From Dactylorhiza incarnata (lineage: Eukaryota; Streptophyta; Magnoliopsida; Asparagales; Orchidaceae): DNA of 64,000 bases. The position numbers and the translations under genes were made by a program. The notes beneath the pieces were generated by a model. That model searched no databases. It saw only the letters and a program-made list of their open reading frames with translations, and was not told the DNA's origin. Position 1 is the stretch's first letter, and each line of letters opens with the position of its first letter. The DNA lies in contig JAWHQI010000148.1 in the NCBI GenBank assembly GCA_033032865.1, positions 825,501 to 889,500 of the forward strand. The letters run 5' to 3'. This document shows, piece after piece, positions 1 to 10,834 of the stretch.

Positions 1-300
1 GAGAAGTGTTGAAGTCCTCGACCTCCAGTTGGCTAGTTTCTAGGGAGTGTCGAGTGGTCATCCACATCCGATTGAGCTAAGCTCCTGAGAAGTGTTGAAG
101 TCCTCGACCTCCAGTTGACTAGTTTCTAGGGAGTGTCAAGTGGTCATCCGCCTCCGGTTGAGCTAAGCTCCCGAGAAGTGTTGAAGTCCTCGAACTCCAG
201 TTGGCTAGTTTCTAGGGAGTGTCGAGTGGTCATCCGCCTCCAGTTGAGCTAAGCTCTCGAGAAGTGTAGAACTCCTCGACCTCCAGTTGGCTAGTTTCTG
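1..300. repeat. 86-bp tandem repeat (dimer of ~43-bp monomers)
   Basis: Units start at 1, 87, 173 and 259, an exact 86-bp period, and the array runs in from the window edge. Each unit is two ~43-bp halves sharing a core of the type GTTGA-GTCCTCGACCTCCAGTTG and GTCGAGTGGTCATCCxCCTCC, so the repeat is a dimer. The same core recurs in every array up to 3633. Open frames on the minus strand here come from the period and lack of stops, not from a gene. Confidence 0.9.
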
Positions 301-1242
301 GGAAGGTGTTGAGTTCCTTTGCCTCCAGGTGAGGTAAGCACCTAGGAAGTGGACGAGTACTCCGCTTCCAACTGGTAAGATCCCCGACTAGAGACCATTC
401 ACCAGGCTCAGTAATGCCGGCAGATGGGAGGCTAATCGGGTCGACTCGCTGAAGGTATAACCTCAAGAGGGGTAATTGGTTTTGGAAGGTGTTGAGTTCC
501 TCTGCCTCCAAGTGAGGTAAGCACCTAGGACGTGGACGGGTACTCCAACTCCAACTGGTAAGATCCCCGACTATAGACCATTCACCAAGCTTAGTAATGC
601 CGGCAGATGGGAGGCTCATCGGGTCGACTCGCTACATGGTAACTGGTTTTGGAAGGTGTTGAATTCCTCTGCCTCCAGGTGAGGTAAGCACCTAGGATGT
701 GGACGGGTACTCCACCTCCAACTGGTAAGATCCCCGACTAGAGACCATTCACCGGGCTCAGTAATGCCGGTAGATGAGAGGTTCATTGGGTCGACTCGCT
801 ACGTGGTAACTGGTTTGGGAAGGTGTTGAGTTCCTCTGCCTCCAGGTAAGCTAAGCTCCTAGGACGTGGACTGGTTCTCCTCCCAAATTGGTTTGGGAAG
901 GTGTTGTGTTCCTCTGACTCTGGGTAAGCTAGGCACCTAGGACATGGACAGGTACTCCACCCCCAACTGGTAAGAACCCCGACTAGAGACCATTCACCGG
1001 GCTCAGTAATACTGGCGGATGGGAGGCTCATCGGGTCGACTCACTGCGGGCAAGACTTCAGAAAGGGTAATTGGTTTGGTAAGATGGTTGAGTTCCTCCA
1101 CCTCCAGGTGAGGTAAGCACCTAGGACGTGGACTGGTTCTCCACCCCCAGTTGGTTTGGTAAGATGGTTGAGTTCCTCCGCCTCTAGGTGAGGTAAGCAC
1201 CTAGGACGTGGACTGGTTCTCCACCCACGGTTGGTTTGGGAA
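301..1242. repeat. Mixed 80/167/183-bp tandem repeat
   Basis: Units beginning GGAAGGTGTTGAGTTCCTC start at 301, 484, 651, 818 and ~896, and GGTAAGATGG units start at 1079 and 1159, with a last one at ~1239. Spacings are ~183, 167, 167, then ~80. Long units carry an extra block (CCCCGACTAGAGACCATTCA) that short units lack, so the array mixes full and internally deleted units. It grades without a spacer into the 45-bp array. Confidence 0.85.
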
Positions 1243-2592
1243 GATGTCGAGTTCCCTCCATCTCAGGTTGAGTTCAGCTCGATTAGAGATGTTGAGTTCC
1301 CTCCATCTCAGGTTGAGTTCGGCTCGACTAGAGATGTTGAGTTCCCTCCATCTCAGGTTGAGTTCAGCTCGACTAGAGATGTTGAGTTCCCTCCATCTCA
1401 GGTTGAGTTCGACTCGACTAGAGATGTGGAGTTCCCTACATCTCAAGTTGAGTTCGGCTTGACTAGAGATGTCGAGTTCCCTCCATCTAAGGTCAAGTTC
1501 AGCTCGACTAGAGATGTTGAGTTCCCTCCATCTCAGGTCGAGTTTGGCTCGACTAGAGATGTTGAGTTCCCTCCATCTCAGGTGGAGTTTGGCTTGACTA
1601 GAGATGTTGAGTTCCCTCCATCTCAGGTGGAGTTCGGCTCGACTAGAGATGTTGAGTTCCCTCTATCTCAGGTCGAGTTCGGCTCAACTAGAGATGTTGA
1701 GTTCCCACCATCTCAGGTCGAGTTTGGCTCGGCTAGAGATGTTGAGTTCCCTCCATCTCAGGTGGAGTTCGGCTGGACTAGAGATGTTGAGTTCCCTCCA
1801 TCTCAGGTTGAGTTCGGCTCGACTAGAGATGTTGAGTTCCCTCCATCTCAGGTCGAGTTCGGCTCGACTATAGATGTTGAGTTCCCTCCATCTCAGGTCG
1901 AGTTCGGCTCGACTAGAGATGTTGAGTTCCCTCCATCTCAGGTCGAGTTCGGCTTGACTAGAGATGTTCAGTTCCCTCCATCTCAGGTCGAGTTCGGCTC
2001 GACTAGAGATGTTGAGTTCCCTCCATCTCAGGTCGAGTTTGACTCGACTAGAGATGTTGAGTTCTCTCCATCTCAGGTCGAGTTCGGCTTGACTAGAGAT
2101 GTTGAGTTCCCTCCATCTCAGGTGGAGTTCGGCTCGACTAGAGATGTTGAGTTCCCTCCATCTCAGGTCGAGTTCGGCTCGACTAGAGATGTTGAGTTCC
2201 CTCCATCTCTGGTCGAGTTCGGCTCGATTAGAGATGTTGAGTTCCCTCCATCTCTGGTCGAGTTCGGCTCGATTAGAGATGTTGAGTTCCCTCCATCTCT
2301 GGTCGAGTTCGGCTCAACTAGAGATATTGAGTTCCCTCCATCTCAGGTCGAGTTCAGCTCGACTAGAGATGTTGAGTTCCCTCCATCTCAAGTGGAGTTT
2401 GGCTCGACTAGATATGTTGAGTTCCCTCCATCTCATGTCGAGTTCAGCTCGACTAGAGATGTTGAGTTCCCTCCATCTCAGGTCGAGTTCGGCTCGACTA
2501 GAGATGTTGAGTTCCCTCCATCTCAGGTTGAGTTCGGCTCGACTAGAGATGTTGAGTTCCCTCCACCTCAGGTTGAGTTCGGATCGACTAGA
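1243..2592. repeat. 45-bp tandem satellite, 30 copies
   Basis: Thirty consecutive 45-bp units carry GAGTTCCCTCCATCTCAGG followed by GAGTTCGGCTCGACTAGAGA, with few substitutions and no indels. Because 45 is a multiple of 3 and the unit has no stop in several frames, a 465-codon frame stays open on the plus strand (1231-2628, period DVEFPPSQVEFGSTR). A second plus frame and a minus frame are also open over long stretches, which argues against a real protein. Most units differ from the consensus by only a few bases, suggesting recent homogenisation. Could be centromeric/heterochromatic satellite or the tandem part of a large LTR. Confidence 0.93.
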
Positions 2593-3633
2593 GGTGTTGA
2601 GTTTTCCTCCACCTCAGGTCAAGTTTAGCTCGACCTAAGGTGTTTAGCTTTCTCCACCTCCAGTTGAGCTCGGCTCACAGGAGAGTTGTTTAGTGGAGAA
2701 AGGTTTGCCTTCCACCTCAGGTCGAGTTTGGCTCGACTAGAGGTGTTGAGTTTTCCTCCACCTCAGGTAAAGTTTAGCTCGACCTAAGGTGTTGAGCTTT
2801 CTCCACCTTCAGTTGAGCTCGGCTCACCGAAGGGTTGTTGAGTGGAGAAAGGTTTGCCTTCCACCTCAGGTCGAGTTCGGCTCGATTAGAGGTGCTGAGT
2901 TTTCCTCCACCTCAGGTCAAGTTTAGCTCGACCTAAGGTGTTGAACTTTCTCCACCTTCAGTTGAGCTCGGCTCACCAGAGGGTTGTTGAGTGGAGAAAG
3001 GTTTGCCTTCCACCTCAGGTCTAGTTCATCTCGACTAGAGGTGTTGAGTTTTCCTCCACCTCAGGTCAAGTTTAGCTCGACCTAAGATGCTGAGCTTTCT
3101 CCACCTCCAGTTGAGCTCGGCTCACCGGAGGGTTGTTGAGTGGAGAAAGGTTTGCCTTCCACCTCAGGTCGAGTTCGGCTCTACTAGAGATGTTGAGTTT
3201 TCCTCCACCTCAGGTCAAGTTTAGCTCGACCTAAGATGTTGAGCTTTCTCCACTTCCAGTTGAGCTCGGCTCACAGGAGTGTTGTTGAGTGGAGAAAGGT
3301 TTGCCTTCCACCTCAGGTCAAGTTCGACTCAACTAGAGATGTTGAGTTTTCCTCCACCTCAGGTCAAGTTTAGCTCGACCTAAGGTAGTGAGCTTTCTCC
3401 ACCTACAGTTGAGCTCGGCTCACAGGAGGGTTGTTGAGTGGAGAAAGGTTTGCCTTCCACCTCAGGTCAAGTTCAACTCGAATTGAGGTGTTGAGTTTTC
3501 CTCCACCTCAGATCATGTTTATCTCGACCTAAGGTAGTGAGCTTTCTCCACATCCAGTTGAGCTCGGCTCACAGGAGGGTTGTTGAGTGGAGAAAGGTTT
3601 GCCTTCCGCCTCAAGTTAAGTTCAGCTGGAAAG
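2593..3633. repeat. 149-bp higher-order repeat, 7 copies
   Basis: The GAGGTGTTGAGTTTTCCTCC start recurs (allowing 1-2 changes) at 2591, 2740, 2889, 3038, 3187, 3336 and 3485: a constant 149-bp period over seven units. Each unit consists of three diverged relatives of the 45-bp monomer (GTTGAGTTTTCCTCCACCTC..., GTTGAGCTTTCTCCACCTCC..., GTTGAGTGGAGAAAGGTTTG...), making it a trimeric higher-order repeat that adjoins the monomeric array. Confidence 0.92.
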
Positions 3634-3877
3634 CTCGTCAAGAGTAGCCCTTGAGCGGGGCCCTCCATGATTTTCTTTAAATCCCCGCCTACTCATCAAA
3701 TAGGTGGGTTGGACTTTCTTTTCGAGCTTGTGACAAGCTCAGAAAGAGCGGGGATTGTGTACAACACTCATATTTGCCGAGCTGACGTGGCCCGATGCAG
3801 CTAGGGGGCGCAGTCAATTGACCCATCGGAGGTCATCTAGACCAAAAAGAGAAAGCCCGGGGGCAGACTTCCTTGGA
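3634..3877. other. Unannotated spacer after satellite
   Basis: Single-copy sequence in this window between the satellite and the hairpin array. It contains a short inverted pair around 3726-3741 (GAGCTTGTGACAAGCTC). No coding potential recognised. Confidence 0.5.
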
Positions 3878-4172
3878 CGAGTGGACCTTGGGTCCACTCG
3901 CCCAAGGCCCCGGGCGAGTGGACCATTGGTCCACTTGCCTGAGTGGTGGGGGGGGTGGCGAGTGGACCGTGGGTCCACTCGCCCAAGGGTGTGGGCGAGT
4001 GGACCTATGGTCCACTCACCCCAGGCAGCTGGGCGAGTGGAGCAAGGGTCCACTCGCCCAAAGGGTTGAGTGGACCATGAGGTCCACTCGCCCAGTCAGG
4101 GTGGTGGACCTCGGTCCACTCATTCGACCCCTAGTAAGGGGGGAGTGGACGTCTCATCCTCCACTCGCCCCT
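3878..4172. repeat. Array of hairpin-forming inverted repeats
   Basis: About seven spaced copies of a foldback of the form GCGAGTGGACC-NNN-GGTCCACTCGC. Clear examples: 3878-3900 (10-bp arms, loop TTG), 3914-3938 (one mismatch, loop ATT), 3958-3982 (perfect 11-bp arms, loop GTG), 3994-4018, 4034-4056 (degenerate left arm), 4067-4091 and 4112-4131 (short arms). Copies are ~36-45 bp apart with GC-rich spacers such as CCCAAGG. A TATA box follows ~80 bp downstream on the plus strand, so this is probably the upstream region of an LTR promoter. Confidence 0.85.
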
Positions 4173-4205
4173 CCTCCAGTTCTGGTCGTTCAGGTTCATG
4201 GTTGA

Positions 4206-4262
4206 GCTGTGGATAGTAGAATTTTGGCTATCCGCAGCCCAATTTTGGGAAGTCTATAAATA
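4206..4262 (+). promoter_or_regulatory. Inverted repeat plus TATA box
   Basis: GCTGTGGATAG (4206-4216) and CTATCCGCAGC (4228-4238) pair with one mismatch. TATAAATA follows at 4255-4262 in the context AGTCTATAAATAGACCCCC, which looks like an LTR promoter. A CT-rich tract with plausible transcription start follows at ~4285-4310. Promoter assignment is inference from the motif. Confidence 0.6.
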
Positions 4263-4860
4263 GACCCCCATGGGCACCTTGGGAAGGGTTGAACTCTCCT
4301 CTCCCTCGCGTGTGTCTTGTGAGCAATCACTACGCCCCTTGTCCGCTAAGGTGGACGGTGAGGTGTTTGTTAGTGCCCTCCAAGGTGCCCATGCTCAACA
4401 TTGTCTTGGAAGGGGAAGTTCTTTGTGAGCTTCTGGGTGTGTGGTGGGACCTCCACGCTATAGCTTAAGGGGTTTGTTTTTGGACTCAAGTGTTCTTCAA
4501 GGGCAAGGTTTTTCGGTTCTTAGCAACTTGTCAAGGGTTCTAGCTCGGGTCATGTAAGGGTTAGCTGCATCCCCCTTTCGAACGTCGAGACCAGTTCTCT
4601 GGTTTCAACAACATAAGCCTTTGGTACTTTTTCCCCAAAAATCAAAACAAATAATTTATGCGAGATCTCGACCTAAACTTCAAACGATCATAACTTTTGA
4701 TTCACTTGTCAAAATTTCGCCCACAATAGCTTTTCGGGACGAGGTCGAGAAGCTCTATGTAATGGCACACCAGCTTTGCTCGTTTGAGTTCATTTTCACC
4801 CATAAAATTGCAAAAATTCAACTCCGTTTAGAAGTTATCTCAATTTATCTTTTTTTGACA
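4263..4860 (+). other. Possible R-U5/leader of an unidentified element
   Basis: Downstream of the TATA box, ~350 bp of T/G-rich sequence ending near GGTTTCAACA (~4610) resembles an LTR R-U5, but no primer-binding site I can recognise follows. 4621-4850 is unlike anything else in the window; its wording (CTTCAAACGATCATAACTTTTGATTC) resembles text common in plant LTRs. A 98-codon open frame at 4621-4917 has no recognisable domain. The boundary with C-plus is near 4861. Confidence 0.4.
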
Positions 4861-5179
4861 ATTTTTGAGTCTATAAATTTTAAATATTTAGTATGGGTAG
4901 CAACCAATAACACTTAAATATATTGAGAAAGAGAGGTTTGGGATGTCACCCCATCACATCTCCTAGTACCGGGCGAACCCCTCACTGGGTAGACCTCGGG
5001 AAGTCCAAGATCCACTCTAAATTGCTAAGTCCAACTAAAGCCTAACAAATATCAAATTTATTATAGACTCATGTGTATTCGTGCAATGACCGAATTTGTT
5101 TTATCATTATCTTGTGATTTTAGAAATTATGTTTAAAAGGAAAATCACAAAAGACATATTGAAAGAGCTCATTGTCATA

Positions 5180-7075
5180 ACTCACAAGAATGAATGTTGA
5201 ATTCACACTCGCCACCATGATCTTGTGATATCCCATGATAAAATTGTCTATAATCATATATCATAATTCATGATCTATCAAGAACTATCTTAAATCAACT
5301 ACTTTTATCATACATAGGAATTATGATTTATATATTGGCTATTATAACTTCATATCATGGTATGAGTATTATGAAAGGAGGTTCACAATTTTTTTTATGT
5401 ATCTTACTGTATCTAGACCTCAGAATCACCTTGACATCAATAAATAAAATCATCACTTAATTCTAGGTCTACAAATTGAATCTCTATCAATTTAAGAAAC
5501 ATGCATTATTCTTATGGCATAATATTAACTCATCATACTAACATTGTCACCTAATGAAGATTATTAGTTATCATGCTAATCTTATACATTGTTAGTTTTG
5601 ATATTCTTTCCAAAATATAAAAATAGAAAATTTGGAACTTAAAATTCATGATAACTATGAGTTTTTATATTATCATTCTAAAATTTAAACATTAAATATA
5701 ACTACAAAAGATCCTTTTTGCTTCTAACACATGATTTGTGATCATGATAATTATATAAATGAAATATGTTTTGTGTGTGCATGTATCTCACCTATATATA
5801 AACCCTAGAATCATCTTTATACTAATAAGAGCAAATCAGATAGAATTATCACTTTTATTCTAGGTCTAAAAATTGATATACAATTTTTTTGAATACATGC
5901 AACATTAACTCTATTAATCTTATGACATAACATTGCTTTCAAACTCATCATTCTAGCATTATCACTTACTATAAGTAGAAATCAATGAATATGCTAGTTA
6001 TACCATGTGATGTTATATTAAAGAAAAATAGAACAATGAAATTTGAAAATCAAGAAAATTATATATATGTCTTGGTGAATATTCAAAAATTCAAAGAGAA
6101 AATTTACAAAAACTTTTCAAAATAACCAAATATAGTTTCTCACTATATTCATTATTCACCTCACAATCTTACTCTAAAATATTTTGAAAAAGGATGAATA
6201 TGAATTGTTTTACATACTTCACCTACATAATTATGAATAATTAATTATGAGTACCTAAATTTCTATGAGATAAAAAATAATGATCATGCAAAATCAAAAG
6301 ATCTTATTGCATTCAACATATAGTTTGTGATCATGATTTGTATATGAATCTATTATGTTTTGCATGTATCTCATTTATATGTAGACCATAGAATAAGCCT
6401 ATATTCCTAAGGAAAAATCAATTAGAATCATCTATTTATCATTTGTCTAAAATTGAAATACTATTGTTGATTATATGCAACATTATATCAAACTCATCAT
6501 TCTAGCGTTATCAACTAATAAATATTATCATTCATGCTAGCTATCAAATAATGCCATAATGAATTCATCTTAAAGTAGAACAATTAAAAGTTAAAATTCA
6601 TAATAACTATGTTGCTTTAAAATATATTTAGAAATCAATCTCTCATACAAAGGCCATAGTTTACAAATTGTTTACATATGACAAAATGCTTAAGATGCCC
6701 ATGATCATTCACCCACATTATGTGTCTCACAATAGCGAGGACGTAGGATTGTATGTATTAGATGACCTAACCTCTAAGTCATGTCTTGTCCTTAACCGGG
6801 GAGGGTTCCAGTGGGGCCTTGCGAGGCACTGGGGAGAAAGAGTGCTAGGTTGAGCGTTCTCTAGTGTGTGCATATGGGATTAACACCCTAACCTATGACA
6901 TGTGTGCCCATCCGTCACTTAGTACGGGACTAGTGTGTATATATATAGTTTGGGTATTATAATCTTGGACATACCTATATCATATATTTTGCATGCACTC
7001 TTTATAATTACATTATTCATGCTTTCTTGTTTTGATCGAACGTGCTTATCTTATGTTTTGCATATTTTATCATTT
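5180..7075 (+). repeat. AT-rich variable zone of C-plus with three degenerate repeats
   Basis: Flanks match the other C copies but this ~1.9 kb does not: where C-minus carries the antisense gene, C-plus has AT-rich noncoding DNA. Three diverged copies of one block begin near 5398, 5781 and 6365 (each: TGTATCT..., a leader like TCTAGGTCTA, then ACTCATCAT-CTAGC/ACATT). A GC-richer patch at 6700-6850 ends in a short open frame (6668-6853) without known domains. Nothing here looks like a functional gene. Confidence 0.6.
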
Positions 7076-7274
7076 TTTAGCCTTAATGAAAGCGTAAACC
7101 ACAAATATTTGAAAACCAAATAAAAATATTAAAACCTTCTTTTAACAAATAAAACATGCTTAAATAGCCTTCTAATCATCTCCAAATTTTCTGAAATTTC
7201 TACACTAAGAAGGTCTATATACATACTACCTATTTCAAAGAAAATGATTCAAAAAATCTCAAAAATAGTGGCCT

Positions 7275-7315
7275 GTTTGGGCGTTAAGAAGTTAACGATA
7301 GGCGTTAGCTCTTTT
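7275..7315. promoter_or_regulatory. C-family motif cluster
   Basis: GGGCGTTAAG, GTTAACGATAG and GGCGTTAGC occur within 40 bp, corresponding to the TAACGCC/GGCGTTA cluster at 35470-35500 in C-minus. Sequence match is direct; regulatory role is inferred. Confidence 0.5.
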
Positions 7316-8248
7316 AGCCAAATTGAAATTCTGATTTTTCTATAATATTTCTGGCATTTTTCTAATAAATTTTCTTAGTTTATTTTTTCTGATTTCAAAT
7401 TATTTTGTTCTTAATTTGTTAATTTCATTCCAAAATACAAAAAAATTAAATAAATCAAAATGCTCAAAAATCTATTTTTGTCATTTGTTTTTCTTAAATA
7501 TTTACAAAATTATGGTTTGACTATAAGACTTCACATGAGCAAACTTATTAGTCATTTTATTTCAAATGGTCAAAATTGTTTTAGGCATACACTTAAAGAA
7601 TTTCTTCAATGTCTAATTTTAATGTCAAATTTCCTAAACATTGTTTTATCTTGTCATGCCTTGACCTTAATCTGATTATGTGCAATAAAATAGTCTATCA
7701 AAAATTGTGTAAGATTGCCTAGCATGCCTCTAAGTATGAGTAATGTTTTATGTTAATCAATGATTTTTACACTCACTATTTTGGTAATCTACATGTGCTC
7801 ATAATCTTAATCTTGCATGATTGTGTAGCGTAATAATTTTAACATATTAAGTTGTATGTCTATATTACCTACACCATCTTTCAAACAATGAATTTCTTGC
7901 ACACATAGAAGTGTTATTTCAATATTGTTCATGTTTGCAACAACAAGTGAATTCGGAGACCTTTGACCCAAATTGGAAAAAAAAATGTGAAATAAAATGC
8001 CAAAGATAACTCCACCAAGCACTACTCACCCTCCTGATAAGTCTTAATGAGCATTATGAGGTTGAGCACCTTGGAAAGAATTGTAAAGTGTCTTGTGCAA
8101 ACACATTCCTTTTATCACTTATATTTGTACACCAGATCACTAAAAATAAAAAATAAAAAAATGCTTATGTGATCCCCCAAGCAATGCTCCCTGATAAATA
8201 TAAATGAGCATTGTGTGGGCGAAGCACCTTGGTAGTTGTACTCCTTTT

Positions 8249-8253
8249 ATGTG
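8249..8253. other. Target-site duplication (left) of Athila element
   Basis: ATGTG at 8249-8253 matches ATGTG at 20300-20304. Empty sites in the two other C copies (reverse complement near 34550 and 49570) contain a single ATGTG followed by CTTTGAAA, confirming the insertion. Confidence 0.97.
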
Positions 8254-9369
8254 TGATGATTACTTGGGCTTCTTCTTTTTGTTTTATAAATAAAAGATAA
8301 CCTTTATATTAAGAGTTTAGAATTGGCGGATATTTTCGAAGAGTCTCGCAAGTACTCCTACTTTGAGAAATTAACCGTTATCCTATCGAAGGATAGAAGT
8401 AGCGATCTTTTTCTTCTTTCGGAATATTGACAATTACGCTTCGGCTACAATGCCGAATTCTATTGAATTGAATAGTAGAGAAGGAGAGTTTTGCACTAAA
8501 TGAGTTTGAAAAGCTGTGTTTGAATTTTTAGTCCAAATTAATCATTTGATAAAGGCAAGTATACCTTATCGCAAGTAATACAGGATATTTTTAGAAAATA
8601 TCGGGATCGTATATTTCCGCGGGTCGTGTTGATTATGCTACTTCGAGGGACGAACTATTATTTTATCAGAATAATATTTTTAGTTGATTTAACTAGAGTT
8701 CTAAATGATAAAATGCGAAAGATGATTTAAGCGATTTACTAGAGTTCTAAGTGATGAGAAATATAGCGCGCGACGTCGAATTACCTTGAGACGAAAATAG
8801 ATTTTTCGTAGAATTAAAAGTGATGACTTTTCAAAATATTAAGATGACTTGGCCGTGGAGGTTCCATAATTATGAACGCTCCTCTCTCGAGGGTACGCCC
8901 ACCTGAGATTATGAATATTCGACCGAACTCTCGTTCTACAATCGAATGTTCTTAATACTCGCTTTATGTTGCGAACCCCGCTATTGGGTTTTTATTTCCA
9001 ATTCGGAAGAGTTACCTCGTCCTCTCTCGAGGGTAGAGCGCACTTCTCTTTACCCGTGAGTGATCAGTCCGCACACACGAGCCTCTCGGCTAACTAGGTA
9101 CGAAAACGGAAATGAAAACCACACATCGATTATGTGGCTCCACTCAACGTGATTCTCGGGTAAACCTTAAGCGTTAATTATTTTAGAAAGAGATGTTTTA
9201 ATTTTTATAGAAAAACTATTTTTGTGTCCCAATGCTCTTCGACGTCGTGCGCTAAAGGAAATTAGCCACTCATCGGAATGGAGACGGCATTATCGGTTGA
9301 AAAATACATGTTTGATAATTAAAGCGGATATAAGCGGATAAAAAGGAAATAAAAAGACTTATATAAAAA

Positions 9370-9655
9370 CAGTAATAATATCCGTCCCAACCACCTTAAA
9401 CAAGTGCTAAAAAGTTCTTAGCCTCTTATTTAAGAAGGGGGTGGTATAGAAATGAAAAGACTTATAAAGGTGCAGAAATAATATCCGTCCCAACCGACTT
9501 AAATAAGTGCTAAAGTAAATTAGCCTCTTATTTGAGAAGGGGGTGGTATATAGAAATGAAAAGACTTATAAAGGTGCAGAAATAATATCCGTCCCAACCG
9601 ACTTAAATAAGTGCTAAAGTAAATTAGCCTCTTATTTGAGAAGGGGGTGGTATAT
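9370..9655 (-). repeat. 103-bp tandem triplet within the LTR
   Basis: ATCCGTCCCAACC anchors at 9380, 9483 and 9587 define three units. Each has a foldback, ACTTAAATAAG paired with CTTATTTGAGAAG (one mismatch), followed by GGGGGTGGTATA. The same array is at 18851-19136 in the other LTR. Position after the TATA box in element orientation puts it in R/U5. Confidence 0.85.
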
Positions 9656-10144
9656 AGCAGTTATATAAAGACTGAAATAAAAACTAAGCTACAAAAAAGG
9701 AAAATACTATCTCATACACGCACACACTCTAAAAGAAACTGAAAAAGAAAGCGTTTAAAACGAAAGCGATAAAATAAGGCGAAAAAAAGAAAACGATAAA
9801 ACTATTTTATGAAAGCTTGTAAATCTAAGCTATGAAAACAGTAAACCTAGATTATGAAAGCAATAAAACTAACTATAAAAGCAATAAAACTAAATTATGA
9901 AAGCAATAAAGCTAAACTCATACACGCACACACACTAACATTAATAAAAAGAAGATGATCCAAATGAGAAAAACATCATTTTATTTCTGAAATCAGCATT
10001 ACAACTAGACTAGGAAGACGAAAAAAAACTACAAACGAACTTAAACTGAATTGCAGAAGAGAAGCTCACAATCACTCAAAAGAACTCACAATACAACAAA
10101 AACCACTCAAAATTTGGATGAAAATTACTTCAGCCGAGCCCCTC

Positions 10145-10650
10145 TATTTATAGGGAAAATTTGAGTTTTACACGCCCTAGGTCACGGGCGTGACTTGAAT
10201 GTCACGGCCGTGACTTAGGGCGTGACATTTGCTCGGCTGTATTCGCCGCCTTCTGGAAGGTCTGGCCGTCAAACATGGCTGCACACGGGCGTGACTTGGT
10301 ATGTCACGGGCGTGACTTGGTGAGTCACGGGCGTGACTATGGGTGGCTGATGTCGGCAGCATGGGTGCGGCTTCGAGATGTGATGCGCTGGCGGCTCACG
10401 GGCGTGACTCTGCTGGAACACGGGCGTGACTTGTAGAGTCACGGGCGTGACTTGATCAACTCTTCGAGATTTCACCTGAAAACGGCTGCCAGCTGGAAAT
10501 TTGGCTTTTAAAATTACACGCCCTTGGTCACGGGCGTGACCTCGGGCGTGACTTGAGCGATTTGTCGGGATTTGATCTGAATTGAGCCGTCCCGTTGATA
10601 TTTGATCTTTAAAATTACACGCCCTTGGTCACGGGCGTGTCTGAGGGCGT
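10145..10650 (-). promoter_or_regulatory. LTR promoter with GTCACGGGCGTGAC motif array (3' LTR copy)
   Basis: About ten copies of (GT)CACGGGCGTGAC, plus the perfect palindrome GTCACGGCCGTGAC, are dispersed in 480 bp. Some lie beside inverted CACGCCC forming larger foldbacks. On the element strand the cluster is directly upstream of TATAAATA (10145-10152). Identical to the copy at 19626-20131. Confidence 0.8.
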
Positions 10651-10818
10651 GACCTGTGAAAATTTTGCAAAAAATTGCAAAAACAAAAATAAAACTAAGT
10701 TAGAAACCAGAAATAATAAAGAAGCAATTTATTCATTAATTTACATAGAAAATTCACAATATTAATTAAAACTATACTAATACTTATACCAAAAATACAT
10801 ATTTTTTATTACTTATCA

Positions 10819-10834
10819 AATACCCCCATACTTA
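10819..10834 (-). promoter_or_regulatory. Polypurine tract of Athila element
   Basis: On the minus strand TTAAGTATGGGGGTATT directly abuts the 3' LTR start TGATAAGT. This is the expected second-strand primer position. Confidence 0.8.

Larger units (their letters stand above)
8254..10818 (-). repeat. 3' LTR of Athila element
   Basis: 2,565 bp, plus-strand ends TGATGATTAC and ACTTATCA. Identical to the right LTR except, by eye, A/G at 8668/18149 and G/T at 9579/19060. It contains three 103-bp tandem units (9370-9655), a TATA box (minus strand, 10145-10152) and the GTCACGGGCGTGAC array (10170-10650). Confidence 0.97.

Noticed and set aside
1231..2628. 465-codon open frame with a 15-residue repeat (DVEFPPSQVEFGSTR)
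   Set aside because: Period 45 is a multiple of 3 and the unit lacks stops in several frames on both strands. No start context, no flanking gene structure, embedded in satellite.
3755..4205. Overlapping frames on both strands rich in WTLGPLAQ/STRP
   Set aside because: Arise from the hairpin array; both strands open because of GC-rich inverted repeats.
10177..10475. Frames of repeated SHARD/VTPVT in both Athila LTRs
   Set aside because: Translations of the GTCACGGGCGTGAC motif array, not genes.
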